The notes: a model not told the origin generated them from the letters alone. A stretch of DNA of 47,950 bases from Candidatus Pseudoscillospira falkowii (GCA_904374485.1 CAJFFX010000007.1:1-47950), one strand, 5' to 3'; shown: positions 23,698-31,171, counted from the stretch's first letter. Numbers and translations: made by a program.

Positions 23698-25701
23698 TCA
23701 CAGCCGGTTCAGCTGGGTCAGGGCCGCGTCGATGTCGCGGGAAGCGGCGGCGGTCTTCGGGGCGATGCTGGAACCGGTGAGCATACCGGTGCCCGCGGCG
23801 AAGCGGACGCCCTCCAGGGCCCAGCTGCTGACGTACTTGGCGTCGCTGTAGCCGCTGATGTCCGAGCCCTCCGCGACGGTGGACAGGCCCATGGCCTTGG
23901 CGTAGCGGTATGCCATCACATACAGCTGCTCGCGGGTCACGGGAGATTCGGGATCGAAGGTGGCGGCACTGGTGCCGGTGACGATGCCCTCGGCCTTGGC
24001 CCAGGCCACGGCGTCGGCATAATCCGCGTCGGCGTCCACGTCAGAGAAAGCGGCGGTGGAGGTGGCAGCGGGAGCGCCGGCCAGGTTGTACAGGAACGCG
24101 GCGGCATCGGCGCGGGTGATCACCTCAGTGGAAGCGGTGCCGTCCTTGATGATGGTGAAGGTGTCGTCGATCTTCTCGGCCTTGCCGTCGTCGGTGATCT
24201 GATAGGTGTCGATGCTGAAGGAATCGGCGTCCATGGTGATCACGGAATAGCTGGGCAGCCAGTTCTGGCTGCGCGCGGCCACATAGTCCTGTTGGGTGGA
24301 GATCAGCTCATAATACTTGGAACCGGAGGCGGAGTTGGCGGTCATGTACAGGATGCCTTCGGGGTTGCGGACGGTGTTGCCTTCGGTCTGCTCGATGGTG
24401 TAGCACAGGTTGTCCTGCTGGAAAGCGGCCTGGGCGGCGGTGCCGGCAGCGTCGCCCTCTTCGGGGTACAGGGGGATCTGCTGGTCGTTCTGGGTGTTGT
24501 AGGCGTGATCCCAGTCGTAGTCGCTGCCGTCCTCGTTCAGGCGGAACTCATAGGTGCCGTGGGTCTTGCCGTCGCCGTAGAGCATCTTGGTGCGGCTGTA
24601 GGTATGGTCGTGGCCCTGGAGCACCACGTCGATGTCGTATTCGTCGAAAATGGGGGTCAGCTGGGTGCGCAGGATCATGCCGTCTGTGTCGGAGTGGTCC
24701 AGGCCGGAGCCGTAGATATCCTGGTGGATGGTGACCACGCGCCAGGCGGCGTCGGGATCGGAGGCAATGGCTTCCTCGATGGCCTTAGCGTGCTCGGCGG
24801 CGTTGTAGTTGTTGGTGTTCAGCACGATGAACAGGCCCTCGCCGTAGGAGTAATAGTAGTCGCCGCCGGCTTCCGTGGCGCCGTATTCCGTGGCGTTGGG
24901 GTTGTTGAAGTGATACATGTAGTCGGGGTTCAGGGAGTCGTGGTTGCCGATGGTGGTGGCCACGGGCACGGAGGCGAGCACGTCGGCGCTCAGATAGGCG
25001 GCGTACTCCTCTTCCTTGGGCTGGCCGGTCTTGTTGACCTGGTCGCCGGCGGAGATGATGAAGTCGATGCCGGGATTTTCCTCCATGGCGATGTTCAGCG
25101 TGCGGTTCCAGGCAAAGCCGTCGTTGCGGGCGGCGGTGTTGGCGGCGCCGCTGTCGGCGCTCAGCGTCTCGCCGTTCTGGGGCTGTCCCTTGGAAGCGCC
25201 CACCTGGGGGTCGCCGACATACAGCATTTGGATGCTGTCGAAATCGCCGGTCCGATAGGTCTCCACGGCGCTCTGCACGCCGTTCTTTTCCACGGTGTAG
25301 TAGTAGGTGGTGTTTTCCTGCAGGCCGGTCACGGTCACATGGTTGTAGTGATAGGCGGCGCCGTCGGTCAGGCTGTCATCCACGTCGCCGCTGGTGCCGG
25401 TGTAGGCGGTCAGGTTATTGCGGTCCGTGCCGAAGTGGACCACGGGGGTGGCGGCAGAGCCGTTGTCGGAGCTGTACCAGGCGAAGTTCAGTTCGGTTTC
25501 GTTTCTGCCGGGGGTCAGGGAGACCTTGGTGTAGTCCGCGGCCAGGGTGGACCAGTTCTCCACATAGGCGTTCCACGCTGCGCTGCCGCCGGTGACACTG
25601 CTGTCGTTGTAGTGTACCGTGGCGGCGAATGCGGCGGGGGAAGCGCTCAGCAGGATCGCTCCGCTCAAAAGCCCGGAAAGGATCTTTTTGTTGGTATGCA
25701 T
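23698..25701 (-). CDS. Secreted SLH-anchored metallophosphoesterase (purple acid phosphatase-like)
   Basis: A 667-residue exported phosphatase. The signal peptide MHTNKKILSGLLSGAILLSA ends at about AFA-A27. A fibronectin-like N-terminal domain (about 55-152, ending in NTTYYYTVEKNG) is typical of purple acid phosphatases. The two-metal active site is complete: GDPQ (163-166), SAGDQV with D220, GNHD (252-255), H326 in VVTIHQD and GHDHTY (363-368). From about 525 two to three SLH repeats follow (FSDVDADADYADAVAWAKAE; TREQLYVMAYRYA), so the enzyme should stay on the wall. ATG at 25701 has AAGGA 9 bases upstream. It heads the run of yibE/F, ppx and ppk. It probably releases phosphate from organic esters outside the cell. 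Confidence 0.92.
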   Translation of the reverse strand: MHTNKKILSGLLSGAILLSASPAAFAATVHYNDSSVTGGSAAWNAYVENWSTLAADYTKVSLTPGRNETELNFAWYSSDNGSAATPVVHFGTDRNNLTAYTGTSGDVDDSLTDGAAYHYNHVTVTGLQENTTYYYTVEKNGVQSAVETYRTGDFDSIQMLYVGDPQVGASKGQPQNGETLSADSGAANTAARNDGFAWNRTLNIAMEENPGIDFIISAGDQVNKTGQPKEEEYAAYLSADVLASVPVATTIGNHDSLNPDYMYHFNNPNATEYGATEAGGDYYYSYGEGLFIVLNTNNYNAAEHAKAIEEAIASDPDAAWRVVTIHQDIYGSGLDHSDTDGMILRTQLTPIFDEYDIDVVLQGHDHTYSRTKMLYGDGKTHGTYEFRLNEDGSDYDWDHAYNTQNDQQIPLYPEEGDAAGTAAQAAFQQDNLCYTIEQTEGNTVRNPEGILYMTANSASGSKYYELISTQQDYVAARSQNWLPSYSVITMDADSFSIDTYQITDDGKAEKIDDTFTIIKDGTASTEVITRADAAAFLYNLAGAPAATSTAAFSDVDADADYADAVAWAKAEGIVTGTSAATFDPESPVTREQLYVMAYRYAKAMGLSTVAEGSDISGYSDAKYVSSWALEGVRFAAGTGMLTGSSIAPKTAAASRDIDAALTQLNRL

Positions 25702-25730
25702 TTCCAGATTCCTTCTTTTCTTAAAGTTTA

Positions 25731-25747
25731 TTGCCTGTGGCAGGCAA
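25731..25747. promoter_or_regulatory. Operator-like inverted repeat at the start of the phosphatase transcript
   Basis: TTGCCTGTGGCAGGCAA is a perfect 7-bp inverted repeat with a 3-base centre. It covers the expected transcription start, just downstream of the -10 at 25752-25757. This is a typical place for a repressor site. The divergent HxlR-type regulator is an obvious candidate binder. It could instead be a small leader hairpin. Confidence 0.55.
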
Positions 25748-25751
25748 GGCG

Positions 25752-25780
25752 AGTATAGCATCCGGAAAATCCCAATACAA
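25752..25780 (-). promoter_or_regulatory. Predicted promoter of the phosphatase-yibE/F-ppx-ppk run
   Basis: Minus-strand TTGTAT (25775-25780) and TATACT (25752-25757) with a 17-base spacer and TGC before the -10. Confidence 0.78.
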
Positions 25781-25876
25781 TAGAGTTTCCCAAAGCTTTA
25801 CGAAGGCGCCCGAAAGTTTTACGTTTCCTGTTTTTTCCATAGAAAAACGTTTCCCGGATTTTACGAAAACCATACG

Positions 25877-25906
25877 AAAAACTCCGGCGGAAATATTCCG
25901 CCGGAG
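25877..25906 (-). terminator. Isolated minus-strand terminator hairpin
   Basis: An 11-bp stem CTCCGGCGGAA/TTCCGCCGGAG (25882-25892 with 25896-25906) is followed on the minus strand by TTTTTCG. No minus-strand gene ends here. It would block antisense or read-through transcripts from entering the phosphatase promoter. Confidence 0.7.
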
Positions 25907-25944
25907 CAGGTTCAGAGAGCCTATGGGCGCGGCGCGAACAGGAA

Positions 25945-25973
25945 TTGCAATCGGCGCGCGGCAGATGTATAAT
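25945..25973 (+). promoter_or_regulatory. Predicted promoter of the hxlR-type gene
   Basis: TTGCAA (25945-25950) and a perfect TATAAT (25968-25973), 17-base spacing, 53 bases before the start. Confidence 0.82.
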
Positions 25974-26026
25974 GAACGCACAGCCCTCCGGCAAAAATCC
26001 GGGGCGGCAGAAGGAGGGACGGAGCA

Positions 26027-26371
26027 ATGCATAAGGAGCTTCCCGCCTGTCCGGTGGAAACGACGTTGACGCTCATTGGTAATAAATGGAAGATGTTGAT
26101 CCTGCGGGATCTGATGGGCGGCACCAAGCGCTTCGGAGAACTGAAACGCTCTCTGGGCAATGTGACGCAGAAAGTACTGACTGCCCAGCTGCGGGACATG
26201 GAGGAAAACGGCCTTGTCCACCGGCAGGTCTACGCCGAGGTACCGCCGCGGGTGGAATACAGCCTGACCGACCTGGGGAAAAGCCTGAAGCTGGTCCTGG
26301 ACGCCATGTGGGCCTGGGGCGCGGGTTATCAGAAACAGAACCGGGCGAAAGAGGATGCGGATAAATCATAA
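26027..26371 (+). CDS. HxlR-family transcriptional regulator
   Basis: A 114-residue winged-helix DNA-binding protein. The family hallmark CPVETTLTLIGNKWKMLILR starts at Cys8, followed by the recognition region RFGELKRSLGNVTQKVLTAQ and the wing RQVYAEVPPRVEYSLTDLGK. HxlR proteins respond to aldehydes, redox state or other small signals; some use the N-terminal Cys as a sensor. Here that Cys is present. The start has a strong AAGGAGG site. It diverges from the surface phosphatase/polyphosphate operon, so control of that operon is plausible but not shown. Confidence 0.9.
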   Translation: MHKELPACPVETTLTLIGNKWKMLILRDLMGGTKRFGELKRSLGNVTQKVLTAQLRDMEENGLVHRQVYAEVPPRVEYSLTDLGKSLKLVLDAMWAWGAGYQKQNRAKEDADKS

Positions 26372-26380
26372 AACATTGTA

Positions 26381-26415
26381 AAAAGGGATGCTCCCCAAAT
26401 AGGAGCATCCCTTTT
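26381..26415. terminator. Bidirectional terminator between the hxlR-type gene and the glycosyltransferase
   Basis: A 14-bp stem AAAAGGGATGCTCC (26381-26394 with 26402-26415), loop CCAAATA, with T-rich flanks on both strands (plus side TTTTGCTTTTTT). Confidence 0.92.
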
Positions 26416-26430
26416 GCTTTTTTGAAAGTA

Positions 26431-27450
26431 TCAGTTGAACTGGACGATCTTGTGGGCCAGCCAGTAGCCCTTCAGGCTGAGGCTGCGGCCCAGGGAACCG
26501 GGCAGGTTCGTGGCGAAATTCAGAAGATTGCGCCGCATCTTTTTTGCCATGACGGGGTCGGTCTTCATGCAGTGGGCCCACATGTCGCGCACCTTCTGCT
26601 CGGCTTCCTCCGTGCGGTTGAGACGGGTGAACACCGTGGCGATGACAAGCATGAAGCAGGCTTCGTGATACATGTATCGGCCCAGCTTTGGATTTTCCCG
26701 CAGGACGGCTTTGATGTCGTGCATGTCGAAGATGCGTTGGGCGATCTCGATCTGGTGGGTGCAGCGCTTCATCATGACCTGCTCGGAAACGGACTGGCCT
26801 TCCCGGCCGATGAGGTAGCGGTAAAGGTCCTCGTCCATGTAGATCAGCTTTTTCGTCAGCGGCAGGGGTGCGTAGACGAAGAGATTGTCTTCATAGAAAA
26901 TATGTTTGGGCAGCACGATGCCGCTCTGGCGGATGATCTCGGTGCGGTAAATGGCCGAGTGCAGCGTCAGATACTGGTTGGCGTGGAAACGGCCGGTCTG
27001 GTCCCAGGTGACGACCTGGTTTTCCGGGAAAATGCTGCGGTAGCGGATGGTGGAAAACAGGCTGCGGTCCTCGTGCTCGTACACATAGTTGCAGACCATC
27101 AGATCCACGCCGCCCTCGGCTTCCAGATCCTCCAGGCGGTTGAGCACATGCTGCAGCGCCACGGCGTTGACCCAGTCGTCGCTGTCCACCACTTTGAAAT
27201 AGGGACAGGTGGCGTGTTTGAGCCCCTGGTTGATGCCTTCGCCGTGGCCGCCGTTTTCCTGATGGACCACGCGGATGGTGTCGGGATACTTAGCGGCGTA
27301 TGCGTCTGCGATCTCCCCGGTGCGGTCGGTGGAGCCGTCGTCGATAATGATGATCTCGACGCGGTCGCCGCCAGTGAGCAGGGAGTCGATGCAGATATGC
27401 ATATACTCTGCTGAGTTGTAGCAGGGAACGGTGAATGATATCAGCTTCAT
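26431..27450 (-). CDS. Family 2 (GT-A fold) glycosyltransferase
   Basis: A 339-residue cytoplasmic enzyme expected to transfer a sugar from a nucleotide donor to a glycan, teichoic acid or lipid acceptor. It begins MKLISFTVPCYNSAEYMHIC. The nucleotide-binding motif IIIIDDGSTD has D37 and D38, and the metal-binding DSD is D89-D91 (KVVDSDDWVN). A later YEDNLFVYAPL matches the ED-type motif. There is no signal or obvious membrane segment. Its ATG overlaps the sufB-like stop by 4 bases, and AAAGGA lies 8 bases upstream, so it is translationally coupled to the sufC-sufB pair, an unusual partner. The glycan it serves cannot be told from sequence. Confidence 0.9.
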   Translation of the reverse strand: MKLISFTVPCYNSAEYMHICIDSLLTGGDRVEIIIIDDGSTDRTGEIADAYAAKYPDTIRVVHQENGGHGEGINQGLKHATCPYFKVVDSDDWVNAVALQHVLNRLEDLEAEGGVDLMVCNYVYEHEDRSLFSTIRYRSIFPENQVVTWDQTGRFHANQYLTLHSAIYRTEIIRQSGIVLPKHIFYEDNLFVYAPLPLTKKLIYMDEDLYRYLIGREGQSVSEQVMMKRCTHQIEIAQRIFDMHDIKAVLRENPKLGRYMYHEACFMLVIATVFTRLNRTEEAEQKVRDMWAHCMKTDPVMAKKMRRNLLNFATNLPGSLGRSLSLKGYWLAHKIVQFN

Positions 27451-28397
27451 GCCAAAAATCCTTTCAGGATGCGCTCTTCCGCTTCTTCCTCCGTCAGGCC
27501 CAGGGTCATGAGCTTGAGCAGCTGGTCGCCGGCGATCTTGCCGATGGCGGCTTCGTGGATCAGCTGAGCGTCTGTGTTGTTGGCGGTCAGAGCGGGGATG
27601 GATTCCACATGGGCTTCGTCCATGATGATGGAGTCGCACTGGACATGGCCGAAGCAGGCGCTGTTGCCCACCAGATTGGGGTGGAACACCTGGCTGGACG
27701 TGCCTTTGGCCACGCTGCGGGAGGTGACGCGGCCCTTGGCGTCCGCACCGTTGAGGACGATGTCCATGTCGGAGTGGGCCGTCTGGCAGCCGTGGGTCAG
27801 CAGGCGCTCTGTGACGACGGCCTCGGCGCGGTCGGCGCATTCGAAGCGGGTGTAGCGCTTCGTGGAGTCGATGCCGGCGATTTGGGCCGTGTCCATGTGC
27901 ATCACGGCGCCCTCGTCCAGATAGACGACGGTCTGGGGGTTCATGACGTTTTTGCCGTTGCCGTCACCCTCGCCATAATGCTTTTCAATGTAATGCACCC
28001 GGGAGTTCTTACCGATGTGGAAAGTGTGGACACCGTCGTGCTCCGTGGTGCCGCAGCCGCCGTTGTGGATGCCGCAGCCGGCCACGATGGTCACGTCGCA
28101 GTTTTCGCCCACATAGAAATCGTTGTACACTGCGTCGGTCATGTCGGTCTTGGTCATGACCACGGGGATGTGGCAGGTCTCGCCCTTGGTGCCGGGCAGG
28201 ATGTGGATGTCGATGCCCTCGTGGCCGTCGGTCCGGGGATCGATCTTGATGTGCTCCGTGCTTTCGCGGGCGGCGCAGCCGCCGTTTTTGCGGATGTTGA
28301 ACGCGCCGACGGGCTTGCCGAGCATGTCGGCGATTTTTTCCAGCAGCTCGGCGTCCACTTCGTCGATGGCGCTGATCTCCTTGTTCAGTTCGCTCAT
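27447..28397 (-). CDS. sufB: SufB/SufD-family Fe-S cluster scaffold, short form (SmsB-like)
   Basis: A 316-residue protein, much shorter than classical SufB (about 460-480). It forms the beta-helix scaffold on which Fe-S clusters are built together with SufC. Typical parts are DVTIVAGCGIHNGGCGTTEH, a Cys-rich segment, and late GRVTSRSVAKGTSSQ with NSACFGHVQCDSIIMDE and TDAQLIHEAAIGKIAGDQLL (the SufB/D C-terminal signature). The start at 28397 (MSELNKE) overlaps the sufC stop as ATGA and has AAGGAG 11 bases upstream; a GTG at 28409 is too near that site. Only sufC and this single sufB-like gene are present, without sufD, sufS or sufU. This matches the two-component SUF-like minimal system (SMS) of anaerobes. 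Confidence 0.88.
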   Translation of the reverse strand: MSELNKEISAIDEVDAELLEKIADMLGKPVGAFNIRKNGGCAARESTEHIKIDPRTDGHEGIDIHILPGTKGETCHIPVVMTKTDMTDAVYNDFYVGENCDVTIVAGCGIHNGGCGTTEHDGVHTFHIGKNSRVHYIEKHYGEGDGNGKNVMNPQTVVYLDEGAVMHMDTAQIAGIDSTKRYTRFECADRAEAVVTERLLTHGCQTAHSDMDIVLNGADAKGRVTSRSVAKGTSSQVFHPNLVGNSACFGHVQCDSIIMDEAHVESIPALTANNTDAQLIHEAAIGKIAGDQLLKLMTLGLTEEEAEERILKGFLA

Positions 28398-29134
28398 TTG
28401 ATGATGCACTCCTTTCCGAGGGCACAGTTGCCCAGCGTGTCCGCCAGGATCAGGGGCAGGATGGCGTCCTTGGTGCCGCGGTGGCGGATGGCGCCGCCGG
28501 CGATGACGATGATCTCATCGGCCAGGCTGATGATGCGCTCCTGGTGGGAAATGATGATCATGGTCGCGTCGTGTTTCTGGTGCAGTTCGTTGAAGGTCTC
28601 CGTCAGACGGGCGAAGCTCCACAGGTCGATGCCGGCCTCGGGCTCGTCGTAGATCATCAGGGAGCCCTTGCGGGCCAGGACGGTGGCGATCTCGATGCGC
28701 TTGACCTCGCCGCCGGACAGGCTGGTGTCCACTTCGCGGTCCAGGTAGTCGTTGGCGCACAGGCCCACCTGGGTCAGGTAGTTGCAGCAGACGTTTTTGG
28801 GCAGGTTTTCGTCGTTTGCCGCGATGCACAGCAGATCCCGCACCTTCAGCCCCTTGAAGCGGGGGGGCTGCTGGAAACCGTAGCTAATGCCCAGGCGGGC
28901 GCGCTCGGTGATGCTCAGATCCGTGATGTCCTGGCCGTTGTACAGGATCTGGCCGGAGGTGGGGTGGATCAGGCCCATGATGGCCTTGGCCAGGGTGGTC
29001 TTGCCGCCGCCGTTGGGGCCGGTGAACACCACCAGCTGGCGGTCGTCGATGGTCAGGCTGATATTATTCAGGATCGCGAGCTCCCCGCCGTCCTCTGTGG
29101 GCACGCGGTAGCTGAGATTTTTCAGTTCCAGCAT
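28394..29134 (-). CDS. sufC: SufC-type Fe-S assembly ATPase (SmsC-like)
   Basis: A 246-residue cytoplasmic ABC-type ATPase without membrane partners. It powers conformational changes in the SufB scaffold. Motifs: Walker A GPNGGGKTT, Q-loop SYGFQQPPRFKG, signature LSGGEVKRIEIATVLAR, Walker B LMIYDEPEAGID and ISHQER. The QQPPRFKG stretch and LSGGEVKR are characteristic of SufC and its archaeal/anaerobic relatives. AAGGAG lies about 10 bases before the ATG. It is first in a tightly overlapped run of sufC, sufB and glycosyltransferase. A promoter lies about 75 bases upstream. Confidence 0.93.
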   Translation of the reverse strand: MLELKNLSYRVPTEDGGELAILNNISLTIDDRQLVVFTGPNGGGKTTLAKAIMGLIHPTSGQILYNGQDITDLSITERARLGISYGFQQPPRFKGLKVRDLLCIAANDENLPKNVCCNYLTQVGLCANDYLDREVDTSLSGGEVKRIEIATVLARKGSLMIYDEPEAGIDLWSFARLTETFNELHQKHDATMIIISHQERIISLADEIIVIAGGAIRHRGTKDAILPLILADTLGNCALGKECIIK

Positions 29135-29206
29135 AGAACATCTCTCCTTTTATTGTTCATGGCTGTGATAAACACAGGAGCATTGGCATAATCCTCTAAA
29201 TTAGAT

Positions 29207-29235
29207 ATGATAACAGACAAATTTGGAAAAAGCAA
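29207..29235 (-). promoter_or_regulatory. Predicted promoter of sufC-sufB-glycosyltransferase
   Basis: Minus-strand TTGCTT (29230-29235) and TATCAT (29207-29212) with 17-base spacing. I see no clear IscR/Rrf2-type site. Confidence 0.62.
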
Positions 29236-29261
29236 GATTTCTGTGCATTTTTGGCAGGACC

Positions 29262-29304
29262 GCCGCGGCGTTCCTCCGCCCAGAGGATCGCAGGGCGCCG
29301 CGGC
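29262..29304. other. GC-rich inverted repeat between sufC and the ferritin-like gene
   Basis: GCCGCGGCG (29262-29270) pairs with CGCCGCGGC (29296-29304). An inner TCCTC/GAGGA stem lies inside, with extra unpaired bases on the right. It could be a structured leader of the ferritin-like mRNA or a weak terminator. No T-run is seen. Confidence 0.4.
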
Positions 29305-29369
29305 TGTCGCTGCCTTACACAAAACCGATTCCCCATGCATAGGATGGCATAGAAAGGAAGTGTTATACT

Positions 29370-30104
29370 ATGGCAAATGCAACACGTGTGGAAAGGGGGA
29401 ACGCTGCCGCGGCGCCGGATTACGCTCGCTATGACCGCATCTGGCAGCGGGTGGCGCCGGCCATGGACCCCTATCCGGAGGTACGCGCGGCCCGCGGCGG
29501 CGCGGTGATTCCGGTCAGCGCGGTGATCCCTGCCGGCGCGGCGGTCCCTGCCGATGCGGCTTCTGCCGTGCCTGCCCCGGCGGGGATCACCGCGGGGGAG
29601 ACCGCCCCGCAGGCTCAGCCGGCGGCCCCGGGGACCCAGAGCCGGGAGCTGGCGCTGCCGGGGGCTCAGGCGGAGCCCTGCTGCATGGGGACGGAGGCCC
29701 GGACCATGGTCGCGGTGCTGGAGCAGTTTTCCCAGGAAGAGACCGCGGATGAGGCGACATACCGCCAGTTTTCCCGCATGGCGCCCAGCCGCACGGCGGC
29801 CGCCGTGCTGCGGGAGCTGGGCCGTCAGGCGGGGCTGCGGGCGAAGGAGCTGGCAGCGGTACATTATCTGATTACAGGGGAGGAGCAGCGCGCCGCCGCC
29901 GCGGCGGTGGTGGTGCAGCCGCAGCTGAGCTACCGGGCGATGCTGCGGGAGCGCTATCACGCCGCCGTCTGCAACGGCTTCAACTACGCCCGGGCGGAGG
30001 AGGGCACGGCGGACCCCTGCCTGCAGCGCATCCTGGAGCGGTTCAGCGCGGAAAATTACGCCGCGGCGGACCGCCTGCTGCGCCTTTTGATGCAGGCGCA
30101 GTGA
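29370..30104 (+). CDS. Ferritin-like-fold protein with an Ala/Pro-rich N-terminal region
   Basis: A 244-residue protein. Residues 1-105 are low complexity, rich in Ala, Pro and Gly, and probably disordered. From about 110 there are four amphipathic helices resembling rubrerythrin or ferritin-like domains: RTMVAVLEQFSQEETADEAT, LRELGRQAGLRAKELAAVHY LITGE (second helix), a third helix around RAMLRERYHAAVCNGFNYAR and a fourth around LERFSAENYAAADRLLRLL. The usual metal-ligand EExxH of helix 2 reads RQAGLRA here, so metal binding is probably lost or altered. The ATG follows AGGAAG by 9 bases. It diverges from the Fe-S genes. Function is unknown; a structural or spore/envelope role is possible. 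Confidence 0.6.
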   Translation: MANATRVERGNAAAAPDYARYDRIWQRVAPAMDPYPEVRAARGGAVIPVSAVIPAGAAVPADAASAVPAPAGITAGETAPQAQPAAPGTQSRELALPGAQAEPCCMGTEARTMVAVLEQFSQEETADEATYRQFSRMAPSRTAAAVLRELGRQAGLRAKELAAVHYLITGEEQRAAAAAVVVQPQLSYRAMLRERYHAAVCNGFNYARAEEGTADPCLQRILERFSAENYAAADRLLRLLMQAQ

Positions 30105-30108
30105 GGGC

Positions 30109-30138
30109 TTGCATTGCAGCGGAGATCCAGTATATAAT
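30109..30138 (+). promoter_or_regulatory. Predicted promoter of the HD hydrolase gene
   Basis: TTGCAT (30109-30114) and a perfect TATAAT (30133-30138), 18-base spacer. The expected start of the RNA near 30145 supports translation from 30176 and excludes the earlier in-frame codons. Confidence 0.68.
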
Positions 30139-30175
30139 AGCAGCAATGAATTTACAAAAGAAACGGGGTACCGAT

Positions 30176-30775
30176 ATGAAACCATCCATCACAAGAGATG
30201 CGGCCCTGGCGCTGCTGCGGGAATATAATCAGGAGCCTTTTCACATTCAGCATGCGCTGACGGTGGAGGGCGTTATGGGCTGGTATGCCGAAGATCTGGG
30301 CTATGGTGAGGACCGGGCGTTCTGGTCCATGGCCGGGCTGCTGCACGATATCGATTTCGAGCGCTGGCCCGAAGAGCACTGCAAAAAGGCGCCGGAGCTG
30401 CTGCGCGCCGCCGCGGTGGACGAAGCGCTGATCCACGCCGTGTGCAGCCACGGCTGGGGCCTGTGCAGCGATGTTGCGCCGGAGCATGAGATGGAGAAAG
30501 TGCTCTTCGCCAGCGACGAACTGACGGGCCTTATCGGCGCGGCGGCGAAAATGCGTCCCTCCAAAAGTGTGCAGGATATGGAAGTATCCAGTCTGAAAAA
30601 GAAATTCAAGGATAAGAAGTTCGCCGCCGGATGCTCCCGGGACGTGATCCGCCAGGGCGCGGAGCTTTTGGGATGGGACCTGGAAACGCTGATGGAAAAG
30701 ACGATCCTGGCCATGCGCGCCTGCGAGGACGGCGTCCACGCCGAGATGGAGAAGCTGGGCTATGGCGAACAGTAA
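30176..30775 (+). CDS. HD-domain phosphohydrolase
   Basis: A 199-residue cytoplasmic protein with an HD metal-dependent phosphohydrolase domain. The ligands are H26 (PFHIQHALTVEG) and H57-D58 (AGLLHDIDFERW), then His residues in ALIHAVCSHGW and an Asp in LFASDELTGLI. Such small HD proteins resemble the YedJ/HDIG type and could act on nucleotides, but the substrate cannot be named. The ATG at 30176 starts MKPSITRDAA and is preferred because upstream in-frame starts precede the expected RNA start; its ribosome site is weak (ACGGGG). The next gene overlaps its end by 14 bases. Confidence 0.85.
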   Translation: MKPSITRDAALALLREYNQEPFHIQHALTVEGVMGWYAEDLGYGEDRAFWSMAGLLHDIDFERWPEEHCKKAPELLRAAAVDEALIHAVCSHGWGLCSDVAPEHEMEKVLFASDELTGLIGAAAKMRPSKSVQDMEVSSLKKKFKDKKFAAGCSRDVIRQGAELLGWDLETLMEKTILAMRACEDGVHAEMEKLGYGEQ

Positions 30776-31112
30776 AGTGCCCTTTTCCCAAAACAAGCAC
30801 AGAACAGACGTCGTGGCTTATCTCACGCTGATCGGCTGGCTGATCGCCTACTTCTGCGGGGACCGGGCGGCCTCCCGCTTCCACCTCAACCAGGCCCTGG
30901 CGATCCTGCTGGCGGACCTGGGCCTCAACGCGGTGTTCATCATGGCGACCTATACCAGTGTTGCCCCCGCCGCCGTGGCGGTGCGCGGGGTGTGCGGCAT
31001 CCTGAGCTTCTGCGTGGTGGTGCTGTGGGTCCTGGCCCTGGTGCGCGCGGCGAAGGGCAGCGAAAAGCCCGTGCCCGTTTTGGGCGAGGTACAGCTTCTG
31101 AAAAAGCGCTGA
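30762..31112 (+). CDS. Small membrane protein, DUF4870/Tic20-like
   Basis: A 116-residue protein with three hydrophobic segments: AYLTLIGWLIAYFCG, ALAILLADLGLNAVFIMATY and GILSFCVVVLWVLALVRAAK. The pattern of LTLIGWLIAYF followed by RFHLNQALAILL resembles DUF4870/Tic20-like bacterial membrane proteins, whose function is not established. Its ATG lies inside the end of the HD-domain gene (14-base overlap), with GGAGAAG as ribosome site, so the two are translationally coupled. A terminator follows. Confidence 0.75.
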   Translation: MANSKVPFSQNKHRTDVVAYLTLIGWLIAYFCGDRAASRFHLNQALAILLADLGLNAVFIMATYTSVAPAAVAVRGVCGILSFCVVVLWVLALVRAAKGSEKPVPVLGEVQLLKKR

Positions 31113-31135
31113 AGAAAGCGCAAAATAACTGCTGA

Positions 31136-31169
31136 ACGCGGGGGGCGCAGAGCGCATCCCCGCGTTTTT
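31136..31169 (+). terminator. Terminator after the HD/DUF4870-like pair
   Basis: ACGCGGGG (31136-31143) pairs with CCCCGCGT (31158-31165), with an inner GCGC/GCGC stem, followed by TTTTTG. Confidence 0.8.
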
Positions 31170-31171
31170 GC

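Larger units (their letters stand above)
25702..26026. other. Divergent regulatory region between the phosphatase operon and the hxlR-type gene
   Basis: Holds an inverted repeat at 25731-25747, a minus-strand promoter at 25752-25780, a minus-strand hairpin terminator at 25877-25906 and a plus-strand promoter at 25945-25973. No gene is visible here. Confidence 0.75.
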
